From assembly GCA_964059195.1 (NCBI GenBank), contig CAXKWD010000003.1, positions 21,868,606 to 21,932,605 on the forward strand: a stretch of DNA of 64,000 bases, read 5' to 3'. Below the pieces are notes generated by a model that made no database searches, was not told where the DNA came from, and was given only the letters and a program-made list of their open reading frames with translations. The translations under genes and the position numbers were made by a program. Positions 11,387 through 24,990 of the stretch are shown here, piece by piece. Position 1 is the first letter of the stretch; each line of letters starts with the position of its first letter. This DNA is from Ectobius pallidus. Its lineage: Eukaryota; Arthropoda; Insecta; Blattodea; Ectobiidae.

Positions 11387-13566
11387 ATGGATAAATTTGT
11401 TACCAAAAAGGTGCGCTTGGAAGTTGATGATACTGCAAGTCAACCTCCGACAATAATTGTGTCGTCAATTGCTTCGTCGTCTTCAGGCGAGAACTGTTCA
11501 CAGCCAAAACCTGGACAATCCGGTAAGGGAAGATCATTTCAGAAGTCTTGGTTGATCAAATATACATGGCTAGAATATGAAGCATCTACCGAAAAAGTTT
11601 CCGCAAAACCTGCAAAGAGGCAGATGCTAAAAATCTATTACAATTTTCTTCAAAAAAAGAAGATGCATTTATTTCCGTAGGGTTTTCTAACTGGAAAAAG
11701 GCTTTGGAAAAATTCCGTCTTCATGAAAATACGTTTACGCATAAAGAAGGTGTTCTGAAACTAAATGCCATCACTAACCGAAGTGTGGCCTCCCAATTGA
11801 ATGAACAGTTAGATAGTGATATGAAGAAAGGCCGTTTAGCTCTTGAGACAATTTTTACTACCGTGCAATTTCTATGCCGACAAGGCCTAGCAATTAGAGG
11901 GCACGAAGATGTAAACTCAAATTTTTTTCAATTGTTGGAACTCCGAAAGAATGACGTACCTGAGTTAAAAGATTGGTTAGGGCGTTCGGGGTATAAGTGG
12001 ACGTCCCACGATATTCAAAACGAGATCATTGATCTACTAGGAAAGTCTGTGTTGAGAAAAGTATTGGCTTCAATCAAGAAGACTGAACATTTTTCTATTA
12101 TGGTTGACGAAACAAGTGATTCTTCGATTCACGAACAAGTGTCATTTTGTATTCGTACTGTCAATGATTCCTTAATTATCAACGAAGACTTTATTGGCTT
12201 ATACGAGACCCCCAACACTGAATCACAAACTCTGTTTAGTATTTTAAAAGACGTATTTGCTCGTCTTGATTTGTCAATGGATAACTTAAGAGGACAGTGC
12301 TATGATGGTGCCTCGAATATGAGAGGTAAGTTCAAAGGACTAAAAAAGTTAGTTTTGGATATACAACCAAAAGCACGTTATGTGCACTGCACTGCTCACA
12401 GTTTAAACTTGGCAGTTGTAGACAGTCTCCGCCATCTTACGTCTATGAGGGATATTATGGCCTTAGCCAAGGACTTAATAAACACCGTAAGGGAATCCAA
12501 CAAAAGGATGGGACTTTCCAGAAGCATACGCTGTGAGAGCACCAACGACCAAGCTGGTCTACGACCCCTTTGCCCAACTTGATGGACTATGCGAGCTTCT
12601 AGTATCTTGAGAATATTGAAAAACTTTGAAGAACTTCTAGAGTTTTTTGAAACATTTTCTGCAGAGGACAAAACAGAGGCAGGTTACAAATGTGCAGGCT
12701 ACCTTGAGTCAATGTTACAATTCAAAACTTATTTCTTTTTACGTCATTATTGCCATGCAATGAACCCAGTAGAGGATGTCAATGAAAAAATTCAATGCCC
12801 TCATCTAAGTGTTGCTGATCTGGAAAAAATATATGAGGGCTTGATTTGTATATTGAATGGAAGGCGTGATAGTTTTGAACACTTTTGGGAATTGTGTTTA
12901 AAAGAAAAACCTTCACAAGTTGATGATCCTTCGCTTCCTCGGAATCGACGTATACCAAAGAAGTATGAAAACAACGAAGCCAGCTCACCGCACACTTTCA
13001 AAACCCCAAAGGAATACTACAAAGCTATTTACATTGAAGTTTGTGAAACGGTGCAATCTTGCATTACTGAGCGGTTTGCATCAACTGGACTCACACAGGT
13101 CATTGCAGTCGAACAAGAGTGCTTGCTTTTAGTAAACAGAGGTGAAACAAATTTTGAAAAATCAACTGAGTTTTTCAAAAATGACCTAGACATTGAGAGA
13201 CTGCACTTACACTTGAATATGTTATCCGATATCGCTAATAAAAAACAACTGGTCTTAAAAAACATGCGTGATGTGAGAAAGTACATTACACAAGAGCCTG
13301 CAGTTGGAGAAATGTTATGTGAAGTAGTGAAGTGCATTAAGCTTCTCCAAGTAGTTCCAATCACGACAGCAACAGCAGAACGGTCATTTAGCGCCCTTAG
13401 ACGTCTGAAGTCATATCTTCGATCAACAATGGGACAGAAGCGATTGAACAACTTGGCTGCTCTTCAAGCCCACCGAGATGTTTTGGATGAATTGGATATC
13501 CGACCAGTCATCAACGACTTCATATTCAGTAATCCAGTCAGACGGTCGACATTTGCACCTTTCTAA
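11387..13566 (+). pseudogene. hAT transposase (TTF/ZMYM1-like, DUF4371 plus dimerisation domain), two frameshifts
   Basis: Begins MDKFVTKKVRLEVDD with a Ser-rich linker, then an N-terminal TTF-type zinc-finger-like region (SWLIKYTWLEYE). The catalytic core follows in a second frame (from about 11596), including FSIMVDETSD and CYDGASNMRGKFKG, the RNase H-like segments of this transposase class, and HCTAHSLNLAVVD. A third frame from 12589 ends with TTATAERSFSALRRLKSYLR, the hAT C-terminal dimerisation motif, and stops at 13564-13566. The first frame change falls in an A-run at 11591-11597, the second at about 12570-12590. Just after the first break, a position where the zinc finger should have Cys appears as Arg (CGC for TGC at 11602-11604). 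It would normally be one protein of some 700 residues; in this state no functional enzyme can be made. Confidence 0.87.
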
Positions 13567-15657
13567 AGACACTCTAGCCCTAATAATGGTATTTAGAGCA
13601 ATATTAAAAATCTTTATAAAATAGAGAATTAAATACATACAAAATGTTAAATTTTCAGTTTTGAAATATTAGTACTAGTTTAGTACTGTATTTCTATATT
13701 ACTATAGTACTGTATTAGTTATTTTCAAATACTTAAATATTTTTAGGGTGTAAGACCCAATTAAAGCCTGTTATTTACATACTTTTTGACTGAAAGTATT
13801 AGGCATACTGTATTAACTTTATTAACTGTATTAAAGCATTAACTTTGAGATATTGTTTTTATTTAATGAACCCTCAGCCTTATTCAAAGTAAGCTTAAAT
13901 TAGCTATTTCACTTATTAATCAAAGTGCTATTACTGTGCGACAGCAATATTTTATGTTTTATTCTTTTAATGATAGTTTAGGATTTATTTAAATATAATT
14001 TCAGTCTTTTCAGAGCTATATATTCACTGCTCTGTAATAGTCTATAAGCATAATTATTACTGTAAATTAAATAAGCATTTTACGAAAATACCGTGCGTGT
14101 TTATGTTTTGTTTCTTTTTTCAAAGCCAAAAAGTGTTTCAGGCTTGTCGAGTTTCCCGGAGTGTGGAGTTATAGAGAGTCGAGTTTTCGGGGTTCTAATG
14201 TTGATCATATGACTCTAAAATACTTTAAAAAAACTTTAAAACTCATTAATTTTCATCTAAAATTTAGAAAATTTCCCGGGGCAGGACCCCGGTATGGGCC
14301 CCCCCAATATTTTTTATAAGTCGGCGCCCCTGGAAATTAAAGAACATACCTACAATTCATCCCCAAAAAAACAAAGTTGTGTTATTATTGAGCGTTAACT
14401 AGCAACGGAATAGCAGAGACATATTTACCAGATATTTTATTTAGAAGTTACACAGAATTTACAGAGGAATTTTAATGTACAAAATAGATGTTCTCTAGAA
14501 TTGTAATAACCGGCGTGTATACAATATGACACAGCTGAAGACACAGCTGAAGACAATACAGTGATTGGAAAATGTGAGATAACTAGTAAGACAACTAATC
14601 TGCAATAGGAATTATTCTCTCTTTATTTCCTAATGTTTAAACATTATGATGATACCGGGAGGCCTAGATAGTTCGCTAAAGTTTAACTTCAATGAACACA
14701 TACGCTTAACATGAAGGTCCCTGGAGAAATTACTGACTCTTTTTCAGGCTACCATTATCTTCTATTGCTAGGACTTGCCTACATTTCGTTTTCAAATAGC
14801 TGGCCTTTTCATATTTGTTAGTTTCGATATGGAGAACAATCAAAGATGTGGAATGTTTCTAGCCTGTACCTCCGAGAAGGGTGTCTAAACCAATGTCATA
14901 TGATATTATGGAGGGGGATAAAATAGTGTATACAGGGAAAAGGGATATACTGTGGCACAGCTGGTTGAAGCTCTCTGCTACAAACTAAAATTATCTGGAA
15001 TTAACCATGATGAGGTCTTTGGGACTTTTCAACTGGCCCAGTTCTTCTGGTCTCAATGCATACCTTGGATACACTCTGCATCCAAGAGAAATGAGTACCA
15101 GGAGCAATCCTGGGGATGAAAGGGGATGATGCGTAAGTCAAGCAGCCTTACCACCTTGATGTGTTGAATGCCTATAGGTACCTGTTCAGTGTATAGGAAC
15201 CGCTTCAAGTAATTTACTTTTTAATAAATGAAATTAGCAGCAAAGGCAAATTATCATATAAACATGAAAAAAGCCATGTTTGAAGAATTTATACAATAAT
15301 TTAATTACAACCTCCAGCAAGAACATTTTCAATAATTAAAATAGTATGTTTACAGGAACAGTAGTATAGTTGCATTACTCCTGGATTATTGTCTGCATAT
15401 ACTCTATATGGATTTGAAGTCATAATCACACCAGATGGAAAAGTGAAGAAGAATATAAGCAACAGCACTGTTATTAAACCCGTGTGTAATATAATTATAA
15501 TAACATGCCTAATTATTATTTGTTCCCAGACATTCAAAATCGCCAGAAGAATGTTATCTCCCCTTTGACCAGCAACTGCCAAATGAATGGAATTATGAGG
15601 CACCTGGACATACAATCTAAGTATTAAATACTCATTTCACACAATCATTTTATGTTA

Positions 15658-15662
<5 letters not shown>

Positions 15663-15693
<31 letters not shown>
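15663..15693. repeat. (CT)n microsatellite, unit 1
   Basis: Pure CT tract directly before TTTCACCAGGAAAC. Comparable tracts in the other units are at 17969-18016, 20290-20321, 22595-22661 and 24934-24988, differing in length. Confidence 0.95.
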
Positions 15694-15696
<3 letters not shown>

Positions 15697-17963
15697 ACCA
15701 GGAAACTTTAACTGAAATATATTTTAACTAGTACAGCTGGCCGGTTCCCCTCGGCTTGTGACATATGTTCGAAAAAATGTTAGCTTTACGCTAATTACTC
15801 CCACTTAAACTGCTTGCCGGGTCGGTCATGAGGTGCTGGATGGAGTGCAAATTTCAGTGTTAAAGTTGCCCTGTTTAGCCTTTGCCAGTATTTTCAAACA
15901 ACAATATTCTGTTTGTTAACAGGTTCTGCAAAACGAAGGAGTCTTTAACCCAGGAATATTCAGGCAAAAGAATCCTAATTAACAACAAGATTACTGCTGA
16001 CAATATTGTGAAATATAACGCATTTAAATTCTAAGAAAAAGGGAAAAATAAGCATGGTTGAGTATAAATTACTTCTCTATGTGAAACTACACCTTTCCGT
16101 TCAGTTCGCTGCATTGTAAGTCTTAATGAATCAGGTTAGTCCCTCAAAACTATTTATAACTTCCCACTGAATTATTGTAGAAACACTAAAAATGTTAATG
16201 TTGCTCTCAAAATTAGATTGCTATATCTTCTACAAGTTCTCCTATGGGAGAGTGTGTTGATTGGTGGCCATCATCAATTAAGATGGTGATTTTAAAAACT
16301 TTTCGGAAGAAACACAAAAATAATATAGTGCAAGGCAGACATTATTTCACTCAATGCAGGAGACATACATTTAATCACAATTCGTGGGATCTTTCAGCTT
16401 TGTAAACCAAGTTCAGTGACCAATGAGGGATGCAAAAACTAGGTTGAATTGGGATGTTTTTGACATTGCTCGTATTTACTTTGAATAAACACATACTTTA
16501 CATGAAATTAAAGAACATACCTACAATTCATCCCCAAGAAAACAAAGTTGTGTTATTATTGAGCGTTAACTAGCAACGGAATAGCAGAGACATATTTACC
16601 AGATATTTTATTTAGAAGTTACACAGAATTTACAGAGGAATTTTAATGTAAAAAATAGATGTTCTCTAGAATTGTAATAACCGGCGTGTATACAATATGG
16701 TGATGTAAGTGATTTTTTTATTCTTTTTTAATATAGCAATTTTTAGTACTCATGCATTAAGAATGTTATAAACATTTTATACTCATTCAATTAGTTTATA
16801 ATGGACAGTTGAGTATATTCTTGCCAATTATAGTTATTCGAGATGACACAGCTTAAGACAATACAGTGATTGGAAAATGTGAGATTACTAGTAAGACAAC
16901 TAATCTGCAATAGGAATTATTCTCTTTTTACTTTCTAATGTTTAAAAATTATGATGATACCGGGAGGCCCTAGATAGTTAGCTAAAGTTTAACTTCAATG
17001 AACACATTCGCTTAACATGAAGGTCCCTGGAGAAATTACTGACTCTTTTTCAGGCTACCATTATCTTCTATTGCTAGGACTTGCATACATTACGTTTTCA
17101 AATAGCTGGCTTTTACATATTTGCTTGTTTCGATATGGAGAACAATCGAAGATGTGGAATGTTTCTAGCCTGTACCTCCGAGAAGGGTGTCTAAACCAAT
17201 GTCATATGATATTATGGAGGGGGATAAAATAGTGTATACAGGGAACAGGGATATACTGTGGCACAGCTGGTTGAAGCTCTCTGCTACAAACGAAAATTAT
17301 CTGGAATTTACCATGACGAGGTCTTTGGGACTTTTCAACTGGCCCAGTTCTTCTGGTCTCAATGCATACCTTGGATACACTCTGCATCCAAGAGAAATGA
17401 GTACCAGGAGCAATCCTGGGGATGAAAGGGGATGATGCGTAAGTCTAGCAGCCTTACCAACTTGATGTGTTGAATGCCTATAGGTACCTGTTCAGTGTAT
17501 AGGAACCGCTTCACGTAATTTACTTTTTAATAAATGAAATTAGCTGCAAAGGCAAATTATCATATAAACATGAAAAAAGCCATGTTTGAAGAATTTATAC
17601 AATAATTTAATTACAACCTCCAGCAAGAACATTTTCAATAATTAAAATAGTATGTTTACAGGAACAGTAGTATAGTTGCATTACTCCTGGATTATTGTCT
17701 GCATACACTCTATATGGATTTGAAGTCATAATCACACCAGATGGAAAAGTGAAGAAGAATATAAGCAACAGCACTGTTATTAAACCCGTGTGTAATATAA
17801 TTATAATAACATGCCTAATTATTATTTGTTCCCAGACATTCAAAATCGCCAGAAGAATGTTATCTCCCCTTTGACCAGCAACTGCCAAATGAATGGAATT
17901 ATGAGGCACCTGGACATACAATCTAAGTATTAAATACTCATTTCACAGAATCATTTTATGTTA

Positions 17964-17968
<5 letters not shown>

Positions 17969-18016
<48 letters not shown>
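17969..18016. repeat. (CT)n microsatellite, unit 2
   Basis: CT tract in the same phase of the unit, about 48 nt. Confidence 0.95.
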
Positions 18017-18018
<2 letters not shown>

Positions 18019-20284
18019 ACCAGGAAACTTTAACTGAAATATATTTTAACTAGTACAGCTGGCCGGTTCCCCTCGGCTTGTGACGTATGTTCGAAAAAAT
18101 GTTAGCTTTACGCTAATTACTCCCACTTAAACTGCTTGCCGGGTCGGTCATGAGGTGCTGGATGGAGTGCAAATTTCAGTGTCAAAGTTGCCCTGTTTAG
18201 CCTTTGCCAGTATTTTCAAACAACAATATTCTGTTTGTTAACAGGTTCTGCCAAACGAAGGAGTCTTTAACCCAGGAATATTCAGGCAAAAGAATCCTAA
18301 TTAACAACAAGATTACTGCTGACAATATTGTGAAATATAACGCATTTAAATTCTAAGAAAAAGGGAAAAATAAGCATGGTTGAGTATAAATTACTTCTCT
18401 ATGTGAAACTACACCTTTCCGTTCAGTTCGCTGCATTGTAAGTCTTAATGAATCAGGTTAGTCCCTCAAAACTATTTATAACTTCCCACTGAATTATTGT
18501 AGAAACACTAAAAATGTTAATGTTGCTCTCAAAATTAGATTGCTATATCTTCTACAAGTTCTCCTATGGGAGAGTGTGTTGATTGGTGGCCATCATCAAT
18601 TAAGATGGTGATTTTAAAAACTTTTCGGAAGAAACACAAAAATAATATAGTGCAAGGCAGACATTATTTCACTCAATGCAGGAGACATACATTTAATCAC
18701 AATTCGTGGGATCTTTCAGCTTTGTAAACCAAGTTCAGTGACCAATGAGGGATGCAAAAACTAGGTTGAATTGGGATGTTTTTGACATTGCTCGTATTCA
18801 CTTTGAATAAACACATACTTTACATGAAATTAAAGAACATACCTACAATTCATCCCCAAGAAAACAAAGTTGTGTTATTATTGAGCGTTAACTAGCAACA
18901 GAATAGCAGAGACATATTTACCAGATATTTTATTTAGAAGTTACACAGAATTTACAGAGGAATTTTAATGTACAAAATAGATGTTCTCTAGAATTGTAAT
19001 AACCGGCGTGTATACAATATGGTGATGTAAGTGATTTTTTTATTCTTTTTTAATATAGCAATTTTTAGTACTCATGCATTAAGAATGTTATAAACATTTT
19101 ATACTCATTCAATTAGTTTATAATGGACAGTTGAGTATATTCTTGCCAATTATAGTTATTCGAGATGACACAGCTTAAGACAATACAGTGATTGGAAAAT
19201 GTGAGATTACTAGTAAACAACTAATCTGCAATAGGGATTATTCTCTTTTAATTTCCTAATGTTTAAAAATTATGATGATACCGGGAGGTTCTAGATAGTT
19301 AGCTAAAGTTTAACTTCAATGAATACATAAGCTTAACATGAAGGTCCCTGGAGAAATTACTGACTCTTTTTCAGGCTACCATTATCTTCTATTGCTAGGA
19401 CTTGCCTACATTACGTTTTCAAATAGCTGGCTTTTTCATATTTGCTTGTTTCGATATGGAGAACAATCGAAGATGTGGAATGTTTCTAGCCTGTACCTCC
19501 GAGAAGGGTGTCTAAACCAATGTCATATGATATTATGGAGGGGGATAAAATAGTGTATACAGGGAACAGGGATATACTGTGGCACAGCTGGTTGAAGCTC
19601 TCTGCTACAAACGAAAATTATCTGGAATTTACCATGACGAGGTCTTTGGGACTTTTCAACTGGCCCAGTTCTTCTGGTCTCAATGCATACCTTGGATACA
19701 CTCTGCATCCAAGAGAAATGAGTACCAGGAGCAATCCTGGGGATGAAAGGGGATGATGCGTAAGTCTAGCAGCCTTACCAACTTGATGTGTTGAATGCCT
19801 ATAGGTACCTGTTCAGTGTATAGGAACCGCTTCACGTAATTTACTTTTTAATAAATGAAATTAGCTGCAAAGGCAAATTATCATATAAACATGAAAAAAG
19901 CCATGTTTGAAGAATTTATACAATAATTTAATTACAACCTCCAGCAAGAACATTTTCAATAATTAAAATAGTATGTTTACAGGAACAGTAGTATAGTTGC
20001 ATTACTCCTGGATTATTGTCTGCATATACTCTATATGGATTTGAAGTGATAATCACACCAGATGGAAAAGTGAAGAAGAATATAAGCAACAGCACTGTTA
20101 TTAAACCCGTGTGTAATATAATTATAATAACATGCCTAATTATTATTTGTTCCCAGACATTCAAAATCGCCAGAAGAATGTTATCTCCCCTTTGACCAGC
20201 AACTGCCAAATGAATGGAATTATGAGGCACCTGGACATACAATCTAAGTATTAAATACTCATTTCACACAATCATTTTATGTTA

Positions 20285-20289
<5 letters not shown>

Positions 20290-20321
<32 letters not shown>
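20290..20321. repeat. (CT)n microsatellite, unit 3
   Basis: CT tract in the same phase of the unit, about 32 nt. Confidence 0.95.
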
Positions 20322-20323
<2 letters not shown>

Positions 20324-22590
20324 ACCAGGAAACTTTAACTGAAATATATTTTAACTAGTACAGCTGGCCGGTTCCCCTCGGCTTGTGACGTATGTTCGAA
20401 AAAATGTTAGCTTTACGCTAATTACTCCCACTTAAACTGCTTGCCGGGTCGGTCATGAGGTGCTGGATGGAGTGCAAATTTCAGTGTTAAAGTTGCCCTG
20501 TTTAGCCTTTGCCAGTATTTTCAAACAACAATATTCTGTTTGTTAACAGGTTCTGCAAAACGAAGGAGTCTTTAACCCAGGAATATTCAGGCAAAAGAAT
20601 CCTAATTAACAACAAGATTACTGCTGACAATATTGTGAAATATAACGCATTTAAATTCTAAGAAAAAGGGAAAAATAAGCATGGTTGAGTATAAATTACT
20701 TCTCTATGTGAAACTACACCTTTCCGTTCAGTTCGCTGCATTGTAAGTCTTAATGAATCAGGTTAGTCCCTCAAAACTATTTATAACTTCCCACTGAATT
20801 ATTGTAGAAACACTAAAAATGTTAATGTTGCTCTCAAAATTAGATTGCTATATCTTCTACAAGTTCTCCTATGGGAGAGTGTGTTGATTGGTGGCCATCA
20901 TCAATTAAGATGGTGATTTTAAAAACTTTTCGGAAGAAACACAAAAATAATATAGTGCAAGGCAGACATTATTTCACTCAATGCAGGAGACATACATTTA
21001 ATCACAATTCGTGGGATCTTTCAGCTTTGTAAACCAAGTTCAGTGACCAATGAGGGATGCAAAAACTAGGTTGAATTGGGATGTTTTTGACATTGCTCGT
21101 ATTTACTTTGAATAAACACATACTTTACATGAAATTAAAGAACATACCTACAATTCATTCCCAAGAAAACAAAGTTGTGTTATTATTGAGCGTTAACTAG
21201 CAACGGAATAGCAGAGACATATTTACCAGATATTTTATTTAGAAGTTACACAGAATTTACAGAGGAATTTTAATGTAAAAAATAGATGTTCTCTAGAATT
21301 GTAATAACCGGCGTGTATACAATATGGTGATGTAAGTGATTTTTTTATTCTTTTTTAATATAGCAAATTTTAGTACTCATGCATTAAGAATGTTATAAAC
21401 ATTTTATACTCATTCAATTAGTTTATAATGGACAGTTGAGTATATTCTTGCCAATTATAGTTATTCGAGATGACACAGCTTAAGACAATACAGTGATTGG
21501 AAAATGTGAGATTACTAGTAAGACAACTAATCTGCAATAGGAATTATTCTCTTTTTACTTTCTAATGTTTAAAAATTATGATGATACCGGGAGGCCCTAG
21601 ATAGTTAGCTAAAGTTTAACTTCAATGAACACATTCGCTTAACATGAAGGTCCCTGGAGAAATTACTGACTCTTTTTCAGGCTACCATTATCTTCTATTG
21701 CTAGGACTTGCATACATTACGTTTTCAAATAGCTGGCTTTTTCATATTTGCTTGTTTCGATATGGAGAACAATCGAAGATGTGGAATGTTTCTAGCCTGT
21801 ACCTCCGAGAAGGGTGTCTAAACCAATGTCATATGATATTATGGAGGGGGATAAAATAGTGTATACAGGGAACAGGGATATACTGTGGCACAGCTGGTTG
21901 AAGTTCTCTGCTACAAACGAAAATTATCTGGAATTTACCATGACGAGGTCTTTGGGACTTTTCAACTGGCCCAGTTCTTCTGGTCTCAATGCATACCTTG
22001 GATACACTCTGCATCCAAGAGAAATGAGTACCAGGAGCAATCCTGGGGATGAAAGGGGATGATGCGTAAGTCTAGCAGCCTTACCAACTTGATGTGTTGA
22101 ATGCCTATAGGTACCTGTTCAGTGTATAGGAACCGCTTCACGTAATTTACTTTTTAATAAATGAAATTAGCTGCAAAGGCAAATTATCATATAAACATGA
22201 AAAAAGCCATGTTTGAAGAATTTATACAATAATTTAATTACAACCTCCAGCAAGAACATTTTCAATAATTAAAATAGTATGTTTACAGGAACAGTAGTAT
22301 AGTTGCATTACTCCTGGATTATTGTCTGCATATACTCTATATGGATTTGAAGTCATAATCACACCAGATGGAAAAGTGAAGAAGAATATAAGCAACAGCA
22401 CTGTTATTAAACCGGTGTATAATATAATTATAATAACATGCCTAATTATTATTTGTTCCCAGACATTCAAAATCGCCAGAAGAATGTAATCTCCCCTTTG
22501 ACCAGCAACTGCCAAATGAATGGAATTATGAGGCACCTGGACATACAATCTAAGTATTAAATACTCATTTCACAGAATCATTTTATGTTA

Positions 22591-22594
<4 letters not shown>

Positions 22595-22661
<67 letters not shown>
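22595..22661. repeat. (CT)n microsatellite, unit 4 (longest)
   Basis: CT tract in the same phase of the unit, about 66 nt; it accounts for most of the extra length of this unit. Confidence 0.95.
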
Positions 22662-22663
<2 letters not shown>

Positions 22664-24933
22664 ACCAGGAAACTTTAACTGAAATATATTTTAACTAGTA
22701 CAGCTGGCCGGTTCCCCTCGGCTTGTGACGTATGTTCGAAAAAATGTTAGCTTTACGCTAATTACTCCCACTTAAACTGCTTGCCGGGTCGGTCATGAGG
22801 TGCTGGATGGAGTGCAAATTTCAGTGTTAAAGTTGCCCTGTTTAGCCTTTGCCAGTATTTTCAAACAACAATATTCTGTTTGTTAACAGGTTCTGCCAAA
22901 CGAAGGAGTCTTTAACCCAGGAATATTCAGGCAAAAGACTCCTAATTAACAACAAGATTACTGCTGACAATATTGTGAAATATAACGCATTTAAATTCTA
23001 AGAAAAAGGGAAAAATAAGCATGGTTGAGTATAAATTACTTCTCTATGTGAAACTACACCTTTCCGTTCAGTTCGCTGCATTGTAAGTCTTAATGAATCA
23101 GGTTAGTCCCTCAAAACTATTTATAACTTCCCACTGAATTATTGTAGAAGCACTAAAAATGTTAATGTTGCTCTCAAAATTAGATTGCTATATCTTCTAC
23201 AAGTTCTCCTATGGGAGAGTGTGTTGATTGGTGGCCATCATCAATTAAGATGGTGATTTTAAAAACTTTTCGGAAGAAACACAAAAATAATATAGTGCAA
23301 GGCAGACATTATTTCACTCAATGCAGGAGACATACATTTAATCACAATTCGTGGGATCTTTCAGCTTTGTAAACCAAGTTCAGTGACCAATGAGGGATGC
23401 AAAAACTAGGTTGAATTGGGATGTTTTTGACATTCCTCGTATTTACTTTAAATAAACACATACTTTACATGAAATTAAAGAACATACCTACAATTCATCC
23501 CCAAGAAAACAAAGTTGTGTTATTATTGAGCGTTAACTAGCAACGGAATAGCAGAGACATATTTACCAGATATTTTATTTAGAAGTTACACAGAATTTAC
23601 AGAGGAATTTTAATGTACAAAATAGATGTTCTCTAGAATTGTAATAACCGGCGTGTATACAATATGGTAATGTAAGTGATTTTTTATTCTTTTTTAATAT
23701 AGCAATTTTTAGTACTCATGCATTAAGAATGTTATAAACATTTTATACTCATTCAATTAGTTTATAATGGACAGTTGAGTATATTCTTGCCAATTATAGT
23801 TATTCTAGATGACACAGCTTAAGACAATACAGTGATTGGAAAATGTGAGATTACTAGTAAGACAACTAATCTGCAATAGGAATTATTCTCTTTTTACTTT
23901 CTAATGTTTAAAAATTATGATGATACCGGGAGGCCCTAGATAGTTAGCTAAAGTTTAACTTCAATGAACACATTCGCTTAACATGAAGGTCCCTGGAGAA
24001 ATTACTGACTCTTTTTCAGGCTACCATTATCTTCTATTGCTAGGACTTGCATACATTACGTTTTCAAATAGCTGGCTTTTACATATTTGCTTGTTTCGAT
24101 ATGGAGAACAATCGAAGATGTGGAATGTTTCTAGCCTGTACCTCCGAGAAGGGTGTCTAAACCAATGTCATATGATATTATGGAGGGGGATAAAATAGTG
24201 TATACAGGGAACAGGGATATACTGTGGCACAGCTGGTTGAAGCTCTCTGCTACAAACGAAAATTATCTGGAATTTACCATGACGAGGTCTTTGGGACTTT
24301 TCAACTGGCCCAGTTCTTCTGGTCTCAATGCATACCTTGGATACACTCTGCATCCAAGAGAAATGAGTACCAGGAGCAATCCTGGGGATGAAAGGGGATG
24401 ATGCGTAAGTCTAGCAGCCTTACCAACTTGATGTGTTGAATGCCTATAGGTACCTGTTCAGTGTATAGGAACCGCTTCACGTAATTTACTTTTTAATAAA
24501 TGAAATTAGCTGCAAAGGCAAATTATCATATAAACATGAAAAAAGCCATGTTTGAAGAATTTATACAATAATTTAATTACAACCTCCAGCAAGAACATTT
24601 TCAATAATTAAAATAGTATGTTTACAGGAACAGTAGTATAGTTGCATTACTCCTGGATTATTGTCTGCATACACTCTATATGGATTTGAAGTCATAATCA
24701 CACCAGATGGAAAAGTGAAGAAGAATATAAGCAACAGCACTGTTATTAAACCCGTGTGTAATATAATTATAATAACATGCCTAATTATTATTTGTTCCCA
24801 GACATTCAAAATCGCCAGAAGAATGTTATCTCCCCTTTGACCAGCAACTGCCAAATGAATGGAATTATGAGGCACCTGGACATACAATCTAAGTATTAAA
24901 TACTCATTTCACAGAATCATTTTATGTTAATCT

Positions 24934-24934
24934 G

Positions 24935-24988
<54 letters not shown>
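24934..24988. repeat. (CT)n microsatellite, unit 5
   Basis: CT tract with one interrupting TTT, about 55 nt. Confidence 0.95.

Positions 24989-24990
<2 letters not shown>

Larger units (their letters stand above)
10789..14332 (+). mobile_element. hAT transposon with ZMYM-like transposase (inactive)
   Basis: Inverted ends CAGTGGCGCCGACT (left) and AGTCGGCGCCCCTG (right) enclose 3.54 kb, with G- and C-rich subterminal runs on both sides. It carries a single broken transposase gene. The 8-bp flanks (CAGATACC left, GAAATTAA right) do not match, so no target duplication is left. Left flank is the segmental duplication; right flank is inside a unit of the tandem core. Confidence 0.88.

Noticed and set aside
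13029..13451. 140-codon minus-strand frame
   Set aside because: Shadow of the hAT transposase frame on the other strand.
17017..24401. 71-, 82- and 61-codon frames repeated in each array unit
   Set aside because: Overlapping one another on both strands, no protein-like pattern beyond one hydrophobic run; copies of the same non-coding unit.
15301..24887. Repeated 104-codon minus-strand frames (15301-15615, 17607-17921, 19928-20242, 22234-22548, 24573-24887) and relatives at 4595, 26787, 31769, 34141
   Set aside because: They start with a non-ATG codon, and between core and diverged copies the amino-acid identity falls as far as expected from unconstrained nucleotide change. Frames on both strands are equally open, so they follow from AT-rich repeats, not a gene.
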